Assembly (NCBI GenBank): GCA_964391675.1
Contig: CAYMMX010000001.1
Location: forward strand, 310,001-374,000
Reading direction: 5' to 3'
Source: CAYMMX01 sp964391675
GTDB taxonomy: Bacteria; Cyanobacteriota; Vampirovibrionia; Gastranaerophilales; Gastranaerophilaceae
Length of the DNA: 64,000 nucleotides
Below are positions 27,401 to 35,278 of this stretch, in pieces; the first letter of the stretch is position 1; every line of letters starts with the position of its first letter. Both the position numbers and the translations under genes were made by a program. Below the pieces are notes generated by a model. The model ran no database searches. It saw only the letters and a program-made list of their open reading frames with translations, and was not told the DNA's origin.

Positions 27401-30400
27401 ATTTTATCTTCAAGAACTTCTGAGATTTTATCAAATTTAACTGTTGTTTCAGAAAAAATGGATCAGCTTTGCGAATTTAATTTTGAAGAGAATTTTGTTG
27501 ATATTAAAAATAAGCTTGAAACAGGTTATTTCACAATAACATCAGTTATCAAACAAGATATCGAAAGATTAAATGAAGAACAGCTTGAAAACATTGATAA
27601 AGATTTTGAAACAATAAACGAAAAGCTGGATAAGATTATTTATAGAGTTTCGTCAGATAATACTAAACAAATTGTTGAATTAAAATCTATTTTAACGGAA
27701 AAAGTTGACAATATTACTTCTATTAATAACGTTTTAGAGGTTGTTTTAAACAGATTAGAAGAAATAACAACATATTCAAATTCTCATACAGAAAGTATTC
27801 ATGAACTAAAGACAGAATTTGCCGAAAGATTAAACATACTTGAAGATAGTTTGGCACAGGCACAAGATGAATCAAGATCGCAATTTTTTGGAAAAATTGC
27901 TGATTTTCAAAATAGAAAAACAGAACAGATTTTTGACAAAATTGATGAATCAAAAGAAGAAACGCAAAGAGCTTTATATGAAATAAAAGAAAATATGAAA
28001 AATTCATCAGAAGATGTTTATTCTTCTGCTCAAGAAGTATTTTCCGATGTAAAAAGTGAAATTGTTGATAAAATCAATACGTTTGAAGACACTATTCTTC
28101 AAACACATTATTCTACGAGAACAGCTGTTCTTGAGAAAATGTCTGAAATCCAAGACAGATCAAAATCAGAGTTATTGGTCAGTGTAAAAGAGAATATTAC
28201 TTCTACGGTTGAAGAGTTATATTCTTCAACTCAAGAAGTTTTTGAAGAAGTAAAAACAGATCTTATAAATAAAATTAATTATTTAGAAGAAAAATTTTTA
28301 GCATCTGAAAATGATAATATTGAAAGCGTTATAGAAAAAATAAATGATTCTCAAAATCAAACAAAGAATGAGCTTTTATACGGATTAAAAGAAAATATTT
28401 CAACGGTTACTGATGAACTTTATTCATCAACACAAGCGGTATTATCCGGAGTTAAAAATGATTTATTAAATAAGTTAAATGATTTGGAAGAAGGTTTAAT
28501 TCAATCTCAGGATGAATCCCAAAAAACATTTATTGAGAAGTTTGAACAGTCAAATTCTAAAACAAAAAATGCTCTTTTAGCAAAAATAGCAGATATACAT
28601 GATGATATTTCCGCTATGAAAGACAGCACCGGAGCTAATTTGTTGTATGAAATAAAAGAAAACATCACAAATTCTGTAGATGATTTTTATTCTTCAGCCC
28701 AGCAGCTATTTGCAGGTTTAAAAGAAGATTTAATTGAAGAAATTGTTTCTATGAAAGATTTGGTAATTGAGGGTCAAGATGAAACTCAAAATACCATAAC
28801 AGATAAAATAGATGAAGCAAAATATGAAGTAAAAGAAGCAATTCTTGAAAAAATTTCAGACATACAATATGAAATATCTGATTCGCAAGAAAAAACCAAA
28901 AATGATATTTTATATGGCGTAAAAGAAAATCTGGGAATTGCTACAGATGATTTTTGTAACTCAGCTCAGGAATCTTTTGCAGGTATAAAAGGAGATATTT
29001 TAGATAAAGTTTCTGCGATTGAAGAAGAGCTTAGCCAATCACAAGACGAATTTAGAACAACTGTTTTGGATAAAATTGTTGCAACTTCTGATGAAATTAC
29101 TACAGAAATTGTTGATAATATAATTCAATCTCAAGAAGAAATAAAAAAATCCATAGAAGAAGAAATTTCTAAATCTCAAAATAAAACAGAGACAGTTATA
29201 CTAGGGGAATTAGAAGAAAATATTGCATTAGTAAAAGAAATATTAGATTCCTTCAAAGAAAAAGAAAAAATTTCAGAAGAAGACACACAAAAATTAGAAG
29301 AACTACAATCTATTGTGCAAAAGGTTTCAGAAGATATTGAAAATAAAATAGAAAAATCAGAAGAAACTTATAAAACATCTACTCAGTCATTACTATCAGA
29401 CATTAAATTAAGTTTTTATGAAAAAGTTGATGACAGTCTGGATGGATTAAAATCATTTATCGAAGTATTAGATCAAGAAAAAGAAAATTCAGGACTATTA
29501 GAAGAAGCCAAAGCTGAGATTTTAGATAAATTTCTTGAAATTGCCGATAATCTTGAAGAATCAATTTCTTCCGTTAGTGTAAAAACAGAGTTGGAAGAAC
29601 TTAATAAAGAAATAGAAGTATCTATTGATGATTTGTTTGAAAAAATTAAAGAGGAGCTTGCCTTATCGATTAACGGAAGTGAAGCTTTAAAAGAAATTTC
29701 AGATAAATCAATTTCAATAGAAGAACAAATTGAAAATTTAAAAAATACAGTATTAGAAGACTTATCTGATAAATTTGCAAAATTTGAGGTAGAAACTGCA
29801 AATCAAAAATCAGAAAATTCTACAATGATTGAAGATTTGAAAAATTCTTTAACAGAATTAAAAGAAAATTATATTGATTTAAGTTTGAATTCAAGCATGG
29901 AAATTTCTGAAATTTTAGTTGGTTTCCAAGAAAAAATAGACAATATTCAAAACAAATTAGAAGAAATCAATCAAAAAGAAATTGAAATTGATGTTAATTC
30001 TGAATTAAATAATTTTGATTTTAATTCTGCAATAAGCGAATCGAAAAACGAAATTACAGAAAAAATATCTGAAATAAGCCAAAAATTAGATTCATTAATT
30101 TCAGAATCAGAAGCAGAATCAGAGGAAGAAGAGTCGGAAACTGAAAATATCAGTATAAATGCTGAAGTGGAAGAAAATATAAAAGAAATAAAAGAAATTT
30201 TAAATTCACAAGGCAGTCTTATCGAAAAAATTGATAATCTTAGCAATTTAAACGATATTGGTGATTTAAGTGCATTGGGGGATTTATCTGGCATAAGAAC
30301 AGAAATTCAAAATGCGTTGAAAAATTTTGAAGAAAAATTAGAAGCACTTATAAATGAAAATCCGCAAGCAGAATCAAAATCCATAGATTCTTCTAATATT

Positions 30401-31339
30401 AATGAACAATTAATTTCTTTTAAAGAGGAACTTATAGAAGGTTTGGTTGATTTCTTTAATCAAATTTCATTTACAGCTGAATCTGAAGATATCAAAGATT
30501 ATGTTAACAAGAAAACAATTGAAATCAGAACAGAAATTAATTCAAAATTAGGAATCCAAAATGAAATAAAAGAAATTAAAAGACATCTTTTATCTTTACA
30601 AACAGCTTTGGAGGAAGATTCTGATTATTCATATACTTTGCAAGATGTTGAATCGGATATTGCTAAATTAAGACTGGTTTTAAAAGAAATTGCAGAAAAC
30701 AGAAATGTATCTATCGGTTCATCAAATATTAACTTAATGGATCTAGACAGAATAAGCGAAGATATTACAAGTATTAGCACACGTACAAATAAACTGTTAT
30801 TAAATTCAGATGAATCTTATTCTGCGTTAAAAAATAATCTTGAAGATTTAAGAAAAATTATTTATCAATTTGAAAGTAAAGTGCAATATCTTGATAATAA
30901 AGAGCCTATAAGTAAGATAGAAAAAAAATTAGAAAATATTAACAGTCTTATGTTATCAAGTGTTCAAACCGATAAAATATTTAATCAAACGTTTGTATAT
31001 TTGGCAGAGTGGATAGATAAAGCTGATGACAATATTAATTATATAAGACAAAATATGGTTAAGACTACTGATGTAGAAAAGCTTTTAGATAAATTTAGCA
31101 AAAAATTTGACAAACAAGAAGAAAAAATTAAATCTCTTGAAATTAAAATAGAAAAATTAACCAAAACAAAACCGTCTAAAGAAACAGATGTAAAAACACT
31201 TGTTAAAGAAGTTTTAAGTAAAATAGAAATGCCTGAATTCAGACCGGATGCAAAATTAGCCAAAAAGGTTGATGGTATAGATAAACAACTTGTAACTTTA
31301 GGCAAAAATATTGAAAAAATAACTTCTTACGTCGACTAA
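24452..31339 (+). CDS. Giant coiled-coil protein (2295 aa), function unknown
   Basis: An unbroken 2295-residue frame, very rich in E, K, S, I, N, with heptad-like patterns nearly throughout. No signal peptide, no membrane segment, no catalytic motif, so it is probably cytoplasmic and filamentous or a scaffold. At about residues 1170-1530 there are five copies of a unit containing [LI]-[LY]-x-x-[VIL]-K-E-N then 'YSSAQ' or 'YSSTQ', spaced about 67 residues for the first three and about 88 for the last two. The last 250 residues are less repetitive and could be a distinct domain. GGGGA lies upstream of the ATG; a second ATG follows three codons later. It stands alone between the regulator and glcD. 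Confidence 0.85.
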   Translation: MADMDNFGDIQESFNYITEALDSIRAQNAMNLGNMDKVLVNINNQLEELTKESSSDLMKVFLIELKRNLEEKHDFVSSKFNEMENSFHSIIQKTQKQLTGSEIRELFEIIANNLSTFSKDFTSQKQIISELGLKIEDLQNDDSTKKEILKNISVLKLETEKFGNGFESIIINLNDNFKDLSQELKKLETTDILDGIKKDIENIFLSSNAILSTQQVIDHKNRELEAIINTFVTKDDFNVEREQVAKLIAQNIELTNYINNLPTHNQFESLTEKIDTSIGIINALKNMLDETGKQNQKMLTAQLDNLETKILNISSEEEFIGFRKELSEFAKQVMDNTNLIRADLADTNYAVKSLYDFLNTIDIKNSFLNFTQITKNSENNIKDSVSDLTKNVMEESVKNRNLTRSDVENGVSKISSEVEKAKNEITETSKMNLSSIIEHVQSVVNNIFSVKNALHIENSENMEVIDEKLQVLKEEVVNTSNFVVQNNQENFENILSNIETLFKEISEVKGNLGVSLSENIQNFGTGFQEIEQKIEDTRNSINNYSREGFAHIKNIINEFYEKINEVKEDIETDTIENSTEIKEIIGGLSLKLNTIQETMTTGYDVNFSEVKNSIEELIQITQSAKASLEQSSKYEILNLKTNIEELSQKLSIVEENIDIRSQSNVSQIAALFVELTKDFNNYKEFLSEASQSNFESVSLCVQNLNQKIEESKTLFDNELKSSFSNIHETMASLPDRIKENQVVFENEKKILIEENSRNIQEINEKVQNLIQSILSKDTPFREEVLFEFSGLKSNLEILKEELLRSDNKIDENLSYQISEFITGIENLINQYNEKTNSILISLQGGITEYLESVKQITIQSNSKLDNSINEVLQIKTEIKTIMERISELNEDSSIVDISYDISQKFDSILIEFTRFEEKISAENIDSLQNLLDNIVEKFDYTSSELREVENYTSGKTSEIIEDLSEKAEIIKAQLNLVGTDIINILSSRTSEILSNLTVVSEKMDQLCEFNFEENFVDIKNKLETGYFTITSVIKQDIERLNEEQLENIDKDFETINEKLDKIIYRVSSDNTKQIVELKSILTEKVDNITSINNVLEVVLNRLEEITTYSNSHTESIHELKTEFAERLNILEDSLAQAQDESRSQFFGKIADFQNRKTEQIFDKIDESKEETQRALYEIKENMKNSSEDVYSSAQEVFSDVKSEIVDKINTFEDTILQTHYSTRTAVLEKMSEIQDRSKSELLVSVKENITSTVEELYSSTQEVFEEVKTDLINKINYLEEKFLASENDNIESVIEKINDSQNQTKNELLYGLKENISTVTDELYSSTQAVLSGVKNDLLNKLNDLEEGLIQSQDESQKTFIEKFEQSNSKTKNALLAKIADIHDDISAMKDSTGANLLYEIKENITNSVDDFYSSAQQLFAGLKEDLIEEIVSMKDLVIEGQDETQNTITDKIDEAKYEVKEAILEKISDIQYEISDSQEKTKNDILYGVKENLGIATDDFCNSAQESFAGIKGDILDKVSAIEEELSQSQDEFRTTVLDKIVATSDEITTEIVDNIIQSQEEIKKSIEEEISKSQNKTETVILGELEENIALVKEILDSFKEKEKISEEDTQKLEELQSIVQKVSEDIENKIEKSEETYKTSTQSLLSDIKLSFYEKVDDSLDGLKSFIEVLDQEKENSGLLEEAKAEILDKFLEIADNLEESISSVSVKTELEELNKEIEVSIDDLFEKIKEELALSINGSEALKEISDKSISIEEQIENLKNTVLEDLSDKFAKFEVETANQKSENSTMIEDLKNSLTELKENYIDLSLNSSMEISEILVGFQEKIDNIQNKLEEINQKEIEIDVNSELNNFDFNSAISESKNEITEKISEISQKLDSLISESEAESEEEESETENISINAEVEENIKEIKEILNSQGSLIEKIDNLSNLNDIGDLSALGDLSGIRTEIQNALKNFEEKLEALINENPQAESKSIDSSNINEQLISFKEELIEGLVDFFNQISFTAESEDIKDYVNKKTIEIRTEINSKLGIQNEIKEIKRHLLSLQTALEEDSDYSYTLQDVESDIAKLRLVLKEIAENRNVSIGSSNINLMDLDRISEDITSISTRTNKLLLNSDESYSALKNNLEDLRKIIYQFESKVQYLDNKEPISKIEKKLENINSLMLSSVQTDKIFNQTFVYLAEWIDKADDNINYIRQNMVKTTDVEKLLDKFSKKFDKQEEKIKSLEIKIEKLTKTKPSKETDVKTLVKEVLSKIEMPEFRPDAKLAKKVDGIDKQLVTLGKNIEKITSYVD

Positions 31340-31368
31340 GGTGATAAAAATATTTACAATATTAAAGA

Positions 31369-31397
31369 TTGTTTAAAAACAATGCTTTTTGTATAAT
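31369..31397 (+). promoter_or_regulatory. Promoter of glcD giving a probably leaderless message
   Basis: TTGTTT (31369-31374), 17-bp spacer, TATAAT (31392-31397). The ATG at 31404 begins seven bases after the -10 box, where transcription would start, and there is no ribosome binding site. Confidence 0.55.
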
Positions 31398-31403
31398 CAA
31401 CAT

Positions 31404-32783
31404 ATGAAAAAAATTATTAATAATCTTAAAAAGATTGTTTCAGAAAAAAACGTTTTAACGGAATATGAAGAACGTTATGTTTATGCTCTTGATTCTACAA
31501 ATAAACAAAATATAAAAAACCTTCCAGATGCGGTTGTTTTTGTTGAAACGATTGAACAGGTTCAAAATATTGTAAAATTAGCCTATGAAAACGAATTACC
31601 GCTAATCCCCCGAGGAGCAGGTACAAATCTTGTAGGGGGATGTATTACTTTAAAAGGCGGAATTGTTTTAAATTTTTCTAAAATGAATAAAATTCTTGAG
31701 ATAAATAGAGAAAATTTAACTGCAAGAGTTCAGCCGGGAGTTGTTATTGGTGATTTGCAAATAGCTGTAGAAAAACATGGATATATTTACCCCCCGGATC
31801 CTTCAAATTTAAAGGTTTCTACAATTGGCGGAAGTATAGCTCTTTCTTCGGGAGGACCGCGTACCTTTAAATATGGTTCGACAAAGGATTACATAATTGA
31901 TTTAAAAGTAGTTTTAGCAGATGGAAGAATAATTAATACAGGTGCAAATACCGCCAAAAACTCAACAGGATATCATTTAAGTCAGCTTTTTATAGGTTCT
32001 GAAGGAACATTAGGGATTGTAGTTGAAGCCTTGGTTAAATTAATTCCAAAGCCCGAGGGTTCAAGAGTAATTCTTGCTTATTTTAACAAAATTCAAGATG
32101 CTGTACATACCGTTAATGTTATTTTAGAAAACAAATTGGTTCCTGCAACGCTTGATATTATGGATAAAAATACACTTCAAACAGTAGAACAGTTTTATCC
32201 CGCAGGACTTTTGACCGATAAAGATGCGGCTTTGGTTTTAGAAGTTGACGGATATTTATCTTCTTTGGATTACCAACAAGAAAAAATCGTTGATTTGTGC
32301 AGAAAAAATGGTGCATCCGAAGTACAGTTTTCAACAACAGAAGAAGAGGCCCAAAAAATTTGGACAGCAAGAAGAAGTGCATTTGCAGCTTGTTCAAAAT
32401 TAAAACCGAATGTAGTTGCAGAAGATATTGTTGTACCGAGAGAAAAAATTACCCATCTTGTTGCGGGAATAAAACAAATTTGTGATAAAAATAATATTAT
32501 GGTTTGTATTATGGGTCATATTGGTGATGGAAATATTCATCCGAATATTCCTATTAATCTAAATGATAATGAAGAAGTACAAAATTATAAAAAAGCAAAA
32601 GACGAAATCCACAAATTGGCCGTGGATTTAGGAGGAACATTATCCGGAGAACATGGGATCGGCTGTGAAAAATCAAAATATATGCATTTTGCTATTGATG
32701 ATGTAACATTAGAATATATGAAAAAAATCAAGAAAGTTTTTGATGAAAAAAATATTTTAAATCCGGGTAAAATATTTGAGTGA
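31404..32783 (+). CDS. glcD: FAD-linked oxidase, GlcD/D-lactate dehydrogenase type
   Basis: 459 residues. The FAD-binding type 4 domain has 'PLIPRGAGTNLVGG' and 'TIGGSIALSSGGPR', the C-terminal oxidase domain 'MGHIGDGNIHPNIP' and 'LGGTLSGEHGIGCEK'. Such enzymes oxidise glycolate or D-lactate and pass electrons to quinone or an ETF. The start at 31404 has no ribosome binding site but sits at the predicted transcript start. The stop overlaps the cutA ribosome binding site. Confidence 0.9.
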   Translation: MKKIINNLKKIVSEKNVLTEYEERYVYALDSTNKQNIKNLPDAVVFVETIEQVQNIVKLAYENELPLIPRGAGTNLVGGCITLKGGIVLNFSKMNKILEINRENLTARVQPGVVIGDLQIAVEKHGYIYPPDPSNLKVSTIGGSIALSSGGPRTFKYGSTKDYIIDLKVVLADGRIINTGANTAKNSTGYHLSQLFIGSEGTLGIVVEALVKLIPKPEGSRVILAYFNKIQDAVHTVNVILENKLVPATLDIMDKNTLQTVEQFYPAGLLTDKDAALVLEVDGYLSSLDYQQEKIVDLCRKNGASEVQFSTTEEEAQKIWTARRSAFAACSKLKPNVVAEDIVVPREKITHLVAGIKQICDKNNIMVCIMGHIGDGNIHPNIPINLNDNEEVQNYKKAKDEIHKLAVDLGGTLSGEHGIGCEKSKYMHFAIDDVTLEYMKKIKKVFDEKNILNPGKIFE

Positions 32784-32790
32784 GGTGAAA

Positions 32791-33111
32791 ATGGAATTTA
32801 TAGTTATTTATTGTACTGTTCCGAACAAAAAAGAAGGAAAAGAAATTGCAAAAGCATTAATAAAATATAAGCTTGTTGCTTGCGTAAATATTATTGATAA
32901 AATAGAATCTGTTTTTTCTTGGGACGGGCAGCTGCAAGAAGAAAAAGAAGCTCTTATGATAATTAAAACTAAAAAAGAACTGTTCGATAATGTAAACAAA
33001 GTAATTCAAAAGTTACATTCTTATAATGTTCCTGAAGTTATTGCTATTCCTATAATAGATGCAGATGAAACTTATCTTAAATGGATTGAGCACGAAACAA
33101 GAAGTAAGTAA
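32791..33111 (+). CDS. cutA: CutA1 divalent-cation tolerance family protein
   Basis: 106 residues, typical CutA trimer fold: 'FIVIYCTVPNKKEGKEIAKAL', in parts, then 'VACVNIID', 'SVFSWDGQLQEEKEALMIIKT' in parts and 'YNVPEVIAIPI'. The start at 32791 is preceded by GAGGTG; a TTG at 32776 lies inside glcD. The family is widespread but its role is unclear. It overlaps nothing and lies two bases before mpg. Confidence 0.92.
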   Translation: MEFIVIYCTVPNKKEGKEIAKALIKYKLVACVNIIDKIESVFSWDGQLQEEKEALMIIKTKKELFDNVNKVIQKLHSYNVPEVIAIPIIDADETYLKWIEHETRSK

Positions 33112-33113
33112 AA

Positions 33114-33650
33114 ATGTTAAAACGGGAGTTTTATAACAGAAATACATTAGAGGTAGCTAAAGATTTGCTTGGATATAAGCTTTGCAGAAATTTTAACGGA
33201 AAAATTTTGTCTGGAATTATTGTTGAAACAGAAGCATATACCCAAGATGATCCTTCATGTCATGCCTTTAGGGGAAAAACTCCACGTTCAATAACTTTGT
33301 TTAAAAAACCCGGCTTGGCTTATGTTTATTTTACATACGGAATGCATCATTGTTTTAATGTTGTTACAGAAAAAGAAGAAGTTGCAGGTGCCGTTTTAAT
33401 TCGAGCAATTGATCCTTCTGCTCCTTTATCTGATACAAACGGTCCTGCTAAATTATGTCGTGAAATGAATATAACAAAAGAACTTAATGAAATTGATTTA
33501 ACAAATAAAAAATCACCGCTTTGGATAGAAAAAGGAATAAATGTTTGTGAAAATCAAATAGTTACTACTAAAAGAATCGGGATTAAACAAGCTGCAGATT
33601 ATCCTTGGAGATTTTATATCAAAAATAATAAATTTGTTTCAAAAAAATAA
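33114..33650 (+). CDS. mpg: 3-methyladenine DNA glycosylase (AAG/MPG type)
   Basis: 178 residues. Family motifs 'IIVETEAYTQDDPSCHAFRGKTPR', described in parts (catalytic E of ETEAY), 'YVYFTYGMHHCFNVV' and 'GPAKLC' are present. It removes alkylated purines from DNA as the first step in base excision repair. It follows cutA with a 2-bp gap and is probably translated by coupling. Confidence 0.93.
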   Translation: MLKREFYNRNTLEVAKDLLGYKLCRNFNGKILSGIIVETEAYTQDDPSCHAFRGKTPRSITLFKKPGLAYVYFTYGMHHCFNVVTEKEEVAGAVLIRAIDPSAPLSDTNGPAKLCREMNITKELNEIDLTNKKSPLWIEKGINVCENQIVTTKRIGIKQAADYPWRFYIKNNKFVSKK

Positions 33651-33696
33651 TAATAAAAATCAAAAATGATAATAGAATTCGTGTTAATATATAATT

Positions 33697-34596
33697 ATGA
33701 AAAATAACTTTAAATCAGGATTTGTAGCAATAATAGGACGCCCAAATGTTGGTAAATCAACTCTTTTAAATCAGGTTTTAGGGCAAAAAGTTGTTATAAC
33801 AACAGACAAAGCTCAAACAACAAGAAAAAGAATAAAAGGTATTTTTACTACAGAATTGGGACAAATTGTTTTTATTGACACTCCGGGGGTTCACAAACCG
33901 CTTAATAAATTTGGCGATTTTATGCTTGAAGAGGCAAAAGTTGCAATCCCTGATGCGGACTTAATTCTGTTTTTAGTTGACGGATCACAGCCTTCAGGTA
34001 AGGGTGATAAATGGATTGTCGAAAATATTTTAAAACAAACAAAAATTCCTGTTTTAATTGTTTTAAATAAATTAGATAAAATTAAAGATTTAATAAAAAT
34101 AGAAGAAAATTTAATAACATATAAAACTCTTTTTGAAAACAATATTCCCGTAATAAAAATATCGGCAAAAACAGGAAGAAACAAAGATACTTTAATTGAA
34201 AATATTTTAAAAAATCTTCCCGAAGGGCAAAAGCTTTATCCCGAAGATATTATTACAGAAGAGACAATGAGGGATGTTTCTCAAGAAATTATCAGAGAAA
34301 AAATTTTACTTAATACAAAAGATGAAATACCTCATTCAGTTGCTGTTTTAATTGAAAAATATGAAGAAAAAGAAAATATAGATAAGATTTATGCGTCAAT
34401 TTATTGTGAAACAAAAAGCCAAAAAGGGATATTAATAGGTAAAAATGGTTCTTTGCTAAAAAAAATAGGAACAGAGGCCAGACTAGAACTTGAAACAATT
34501 GTAGAAAAAAAAGTTTATCTTGAATTAAATGTAAAAGTTGAAAAAGACTGGCGAAAAAATAATAAATCACTTAAAGATTTTGGTTATACTTCATAG
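33697..34596 (+). CDS. era: Ribosome assembly GTPase Era
   Basis: 299 residues. The G1 GRPNVGKSTL, G3 DTPG, G4 NKLD and switch 'TTRKRIKGIFT' motifs are followed by a KH domain (about 200-285, 'ILIGKNGSLLKKIG'). It binds 16S rRNA and helps mature the 30S subunit. No clear Shine-Dalgarno is seen and a TAATAT lies seven bases before the ATG. The last six bases overlap the convergent CgeB-like gene. Confidence 0.96.
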   Translation: MKNNFKSGFVAIIGRPNVGKSTLLNQVLGQKVVITTDKAQTTRKRIKGIFTTELGQIVFIDTPGVHKPLNKFGDFMLEEAKVAIPDADLILFLVDGSQPSGKGDKWIVENILKQTKIPVLIVLNKLDKIKDLIKIEENLITYKTLFENNIPVIKISAKTGRNKDTLIENILKNLPEGQKLYPEDIITEETMRDVSQEIIREKILLNTKDEIPHSVAVLIEKYEEKENIDKIYASIYCETKSQKGILIGKNGSLLKKIGTEARLELETIVEKKVYLELNVKVEKDWRKNNKSLKDFGYTS

Positions 34597-35175
34597 GCTT
34601 TTTTTAGATTTTAACGTAACAGAATAATTTTTTATAATTTCAAATCGCCCTAATTGTGTTATTTTTTGTGCAATATCATAATTTTTTAAATAAAAATCAA
34701 TTTTATCAACTAAATCGGTAATATCTCTAAAAACTTCTAAATGTCTTGATTCATCAAAATATTTTATTAAATCAGCTCTGTCATTTATTATTAAAAAACC
34801 GCCTGAAGCAAGAGCTTCAAAAATTTGAATATCCACGCAAGGATTTTTCAAAGAATTAATGCACAAATTAATTTTAGAAGAACTGTATATTAAAGCCTTT
34901 TCATTTTCCGATAGAACATTTTGTTCATAGCTTTTTGAGTATATTTTTAAACAGCTTTCATCTAATAATTTTTCTTTTTTTATTTTTTCTATACTTTTTA
35001 AAAAAAGTTTTTCTTCGCAAAAAATATGAATTTTCTTTTTATAAGTTTTAATTAGTTCGCATAAAACATTCAAAATAAAGTCTTTATTCGGATTACCGAC
35101 AAAGCTTATAGAATATTTATAACCTTCAAAGTCTGTTATATATTTTTTTAAATTTATATTGAATTTTTTTGCCAT
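34591..35175 (-). CDS. CgeB-like glycosyltransferase domain protein, N-terminally short
   Basis: 194 residues. The second half has the C-terminal pattern of the glycosyltransferase-1-like CgeB group ('QIFEALASGGFLIINDRADLIKYF' in parts, then 'VFRDITDLVDKIDFYL'). The first half has a Rossmann-like start but is shorter than a usual two-domain GT-B enzyme, so this could be a remnant or a single-domain protein. No signal peptide. It has no visible ribosome binding site and a TATAAA lies about eight bases before the ATG. Confidence 0.6.
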   Translation of the reverse strand: MAKKFNINLKKYITDFEGYKYSISFVGNPNKDFILNVLCELIKTYKKKIHIFCEEKLFLKSIEKIKKEKLLDESCLKIYSKSYEQNVLSENEKALIYSSSKINLCINSLKNPCVDIQIFEALASGGFLIINDRADLIKYFDESRHLEVFRDITDLVDKIDFYLKNYDIAQKITQLGRFEIIKNYSVTLKSKKSL

Positions 35176-35278
35176 AAAAAAAGTTTATAATGCTTATAAA
35201 TAAAATTCAATTAATATTGCCCAGAAAATTAACAAAAGGAGTAATTTATTTTACTTAAAATCTTTGTAGAATATTAAG

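Noticed and set aside
29971..30294. Minus-strand 107-aa open frame inside the giant coiled-coil gene
   Set aside because: It is antisense to a strongly coding frame and mirrors its Ser/Glu codons as Phe/Ser/Ile; no ribosome binding site.
24452..31339. Phage tail tape measure protein
   Set aside because: No hydrophobic membrane segments and no phage genes nearby; neighbours are ordinary chromosomal genes.
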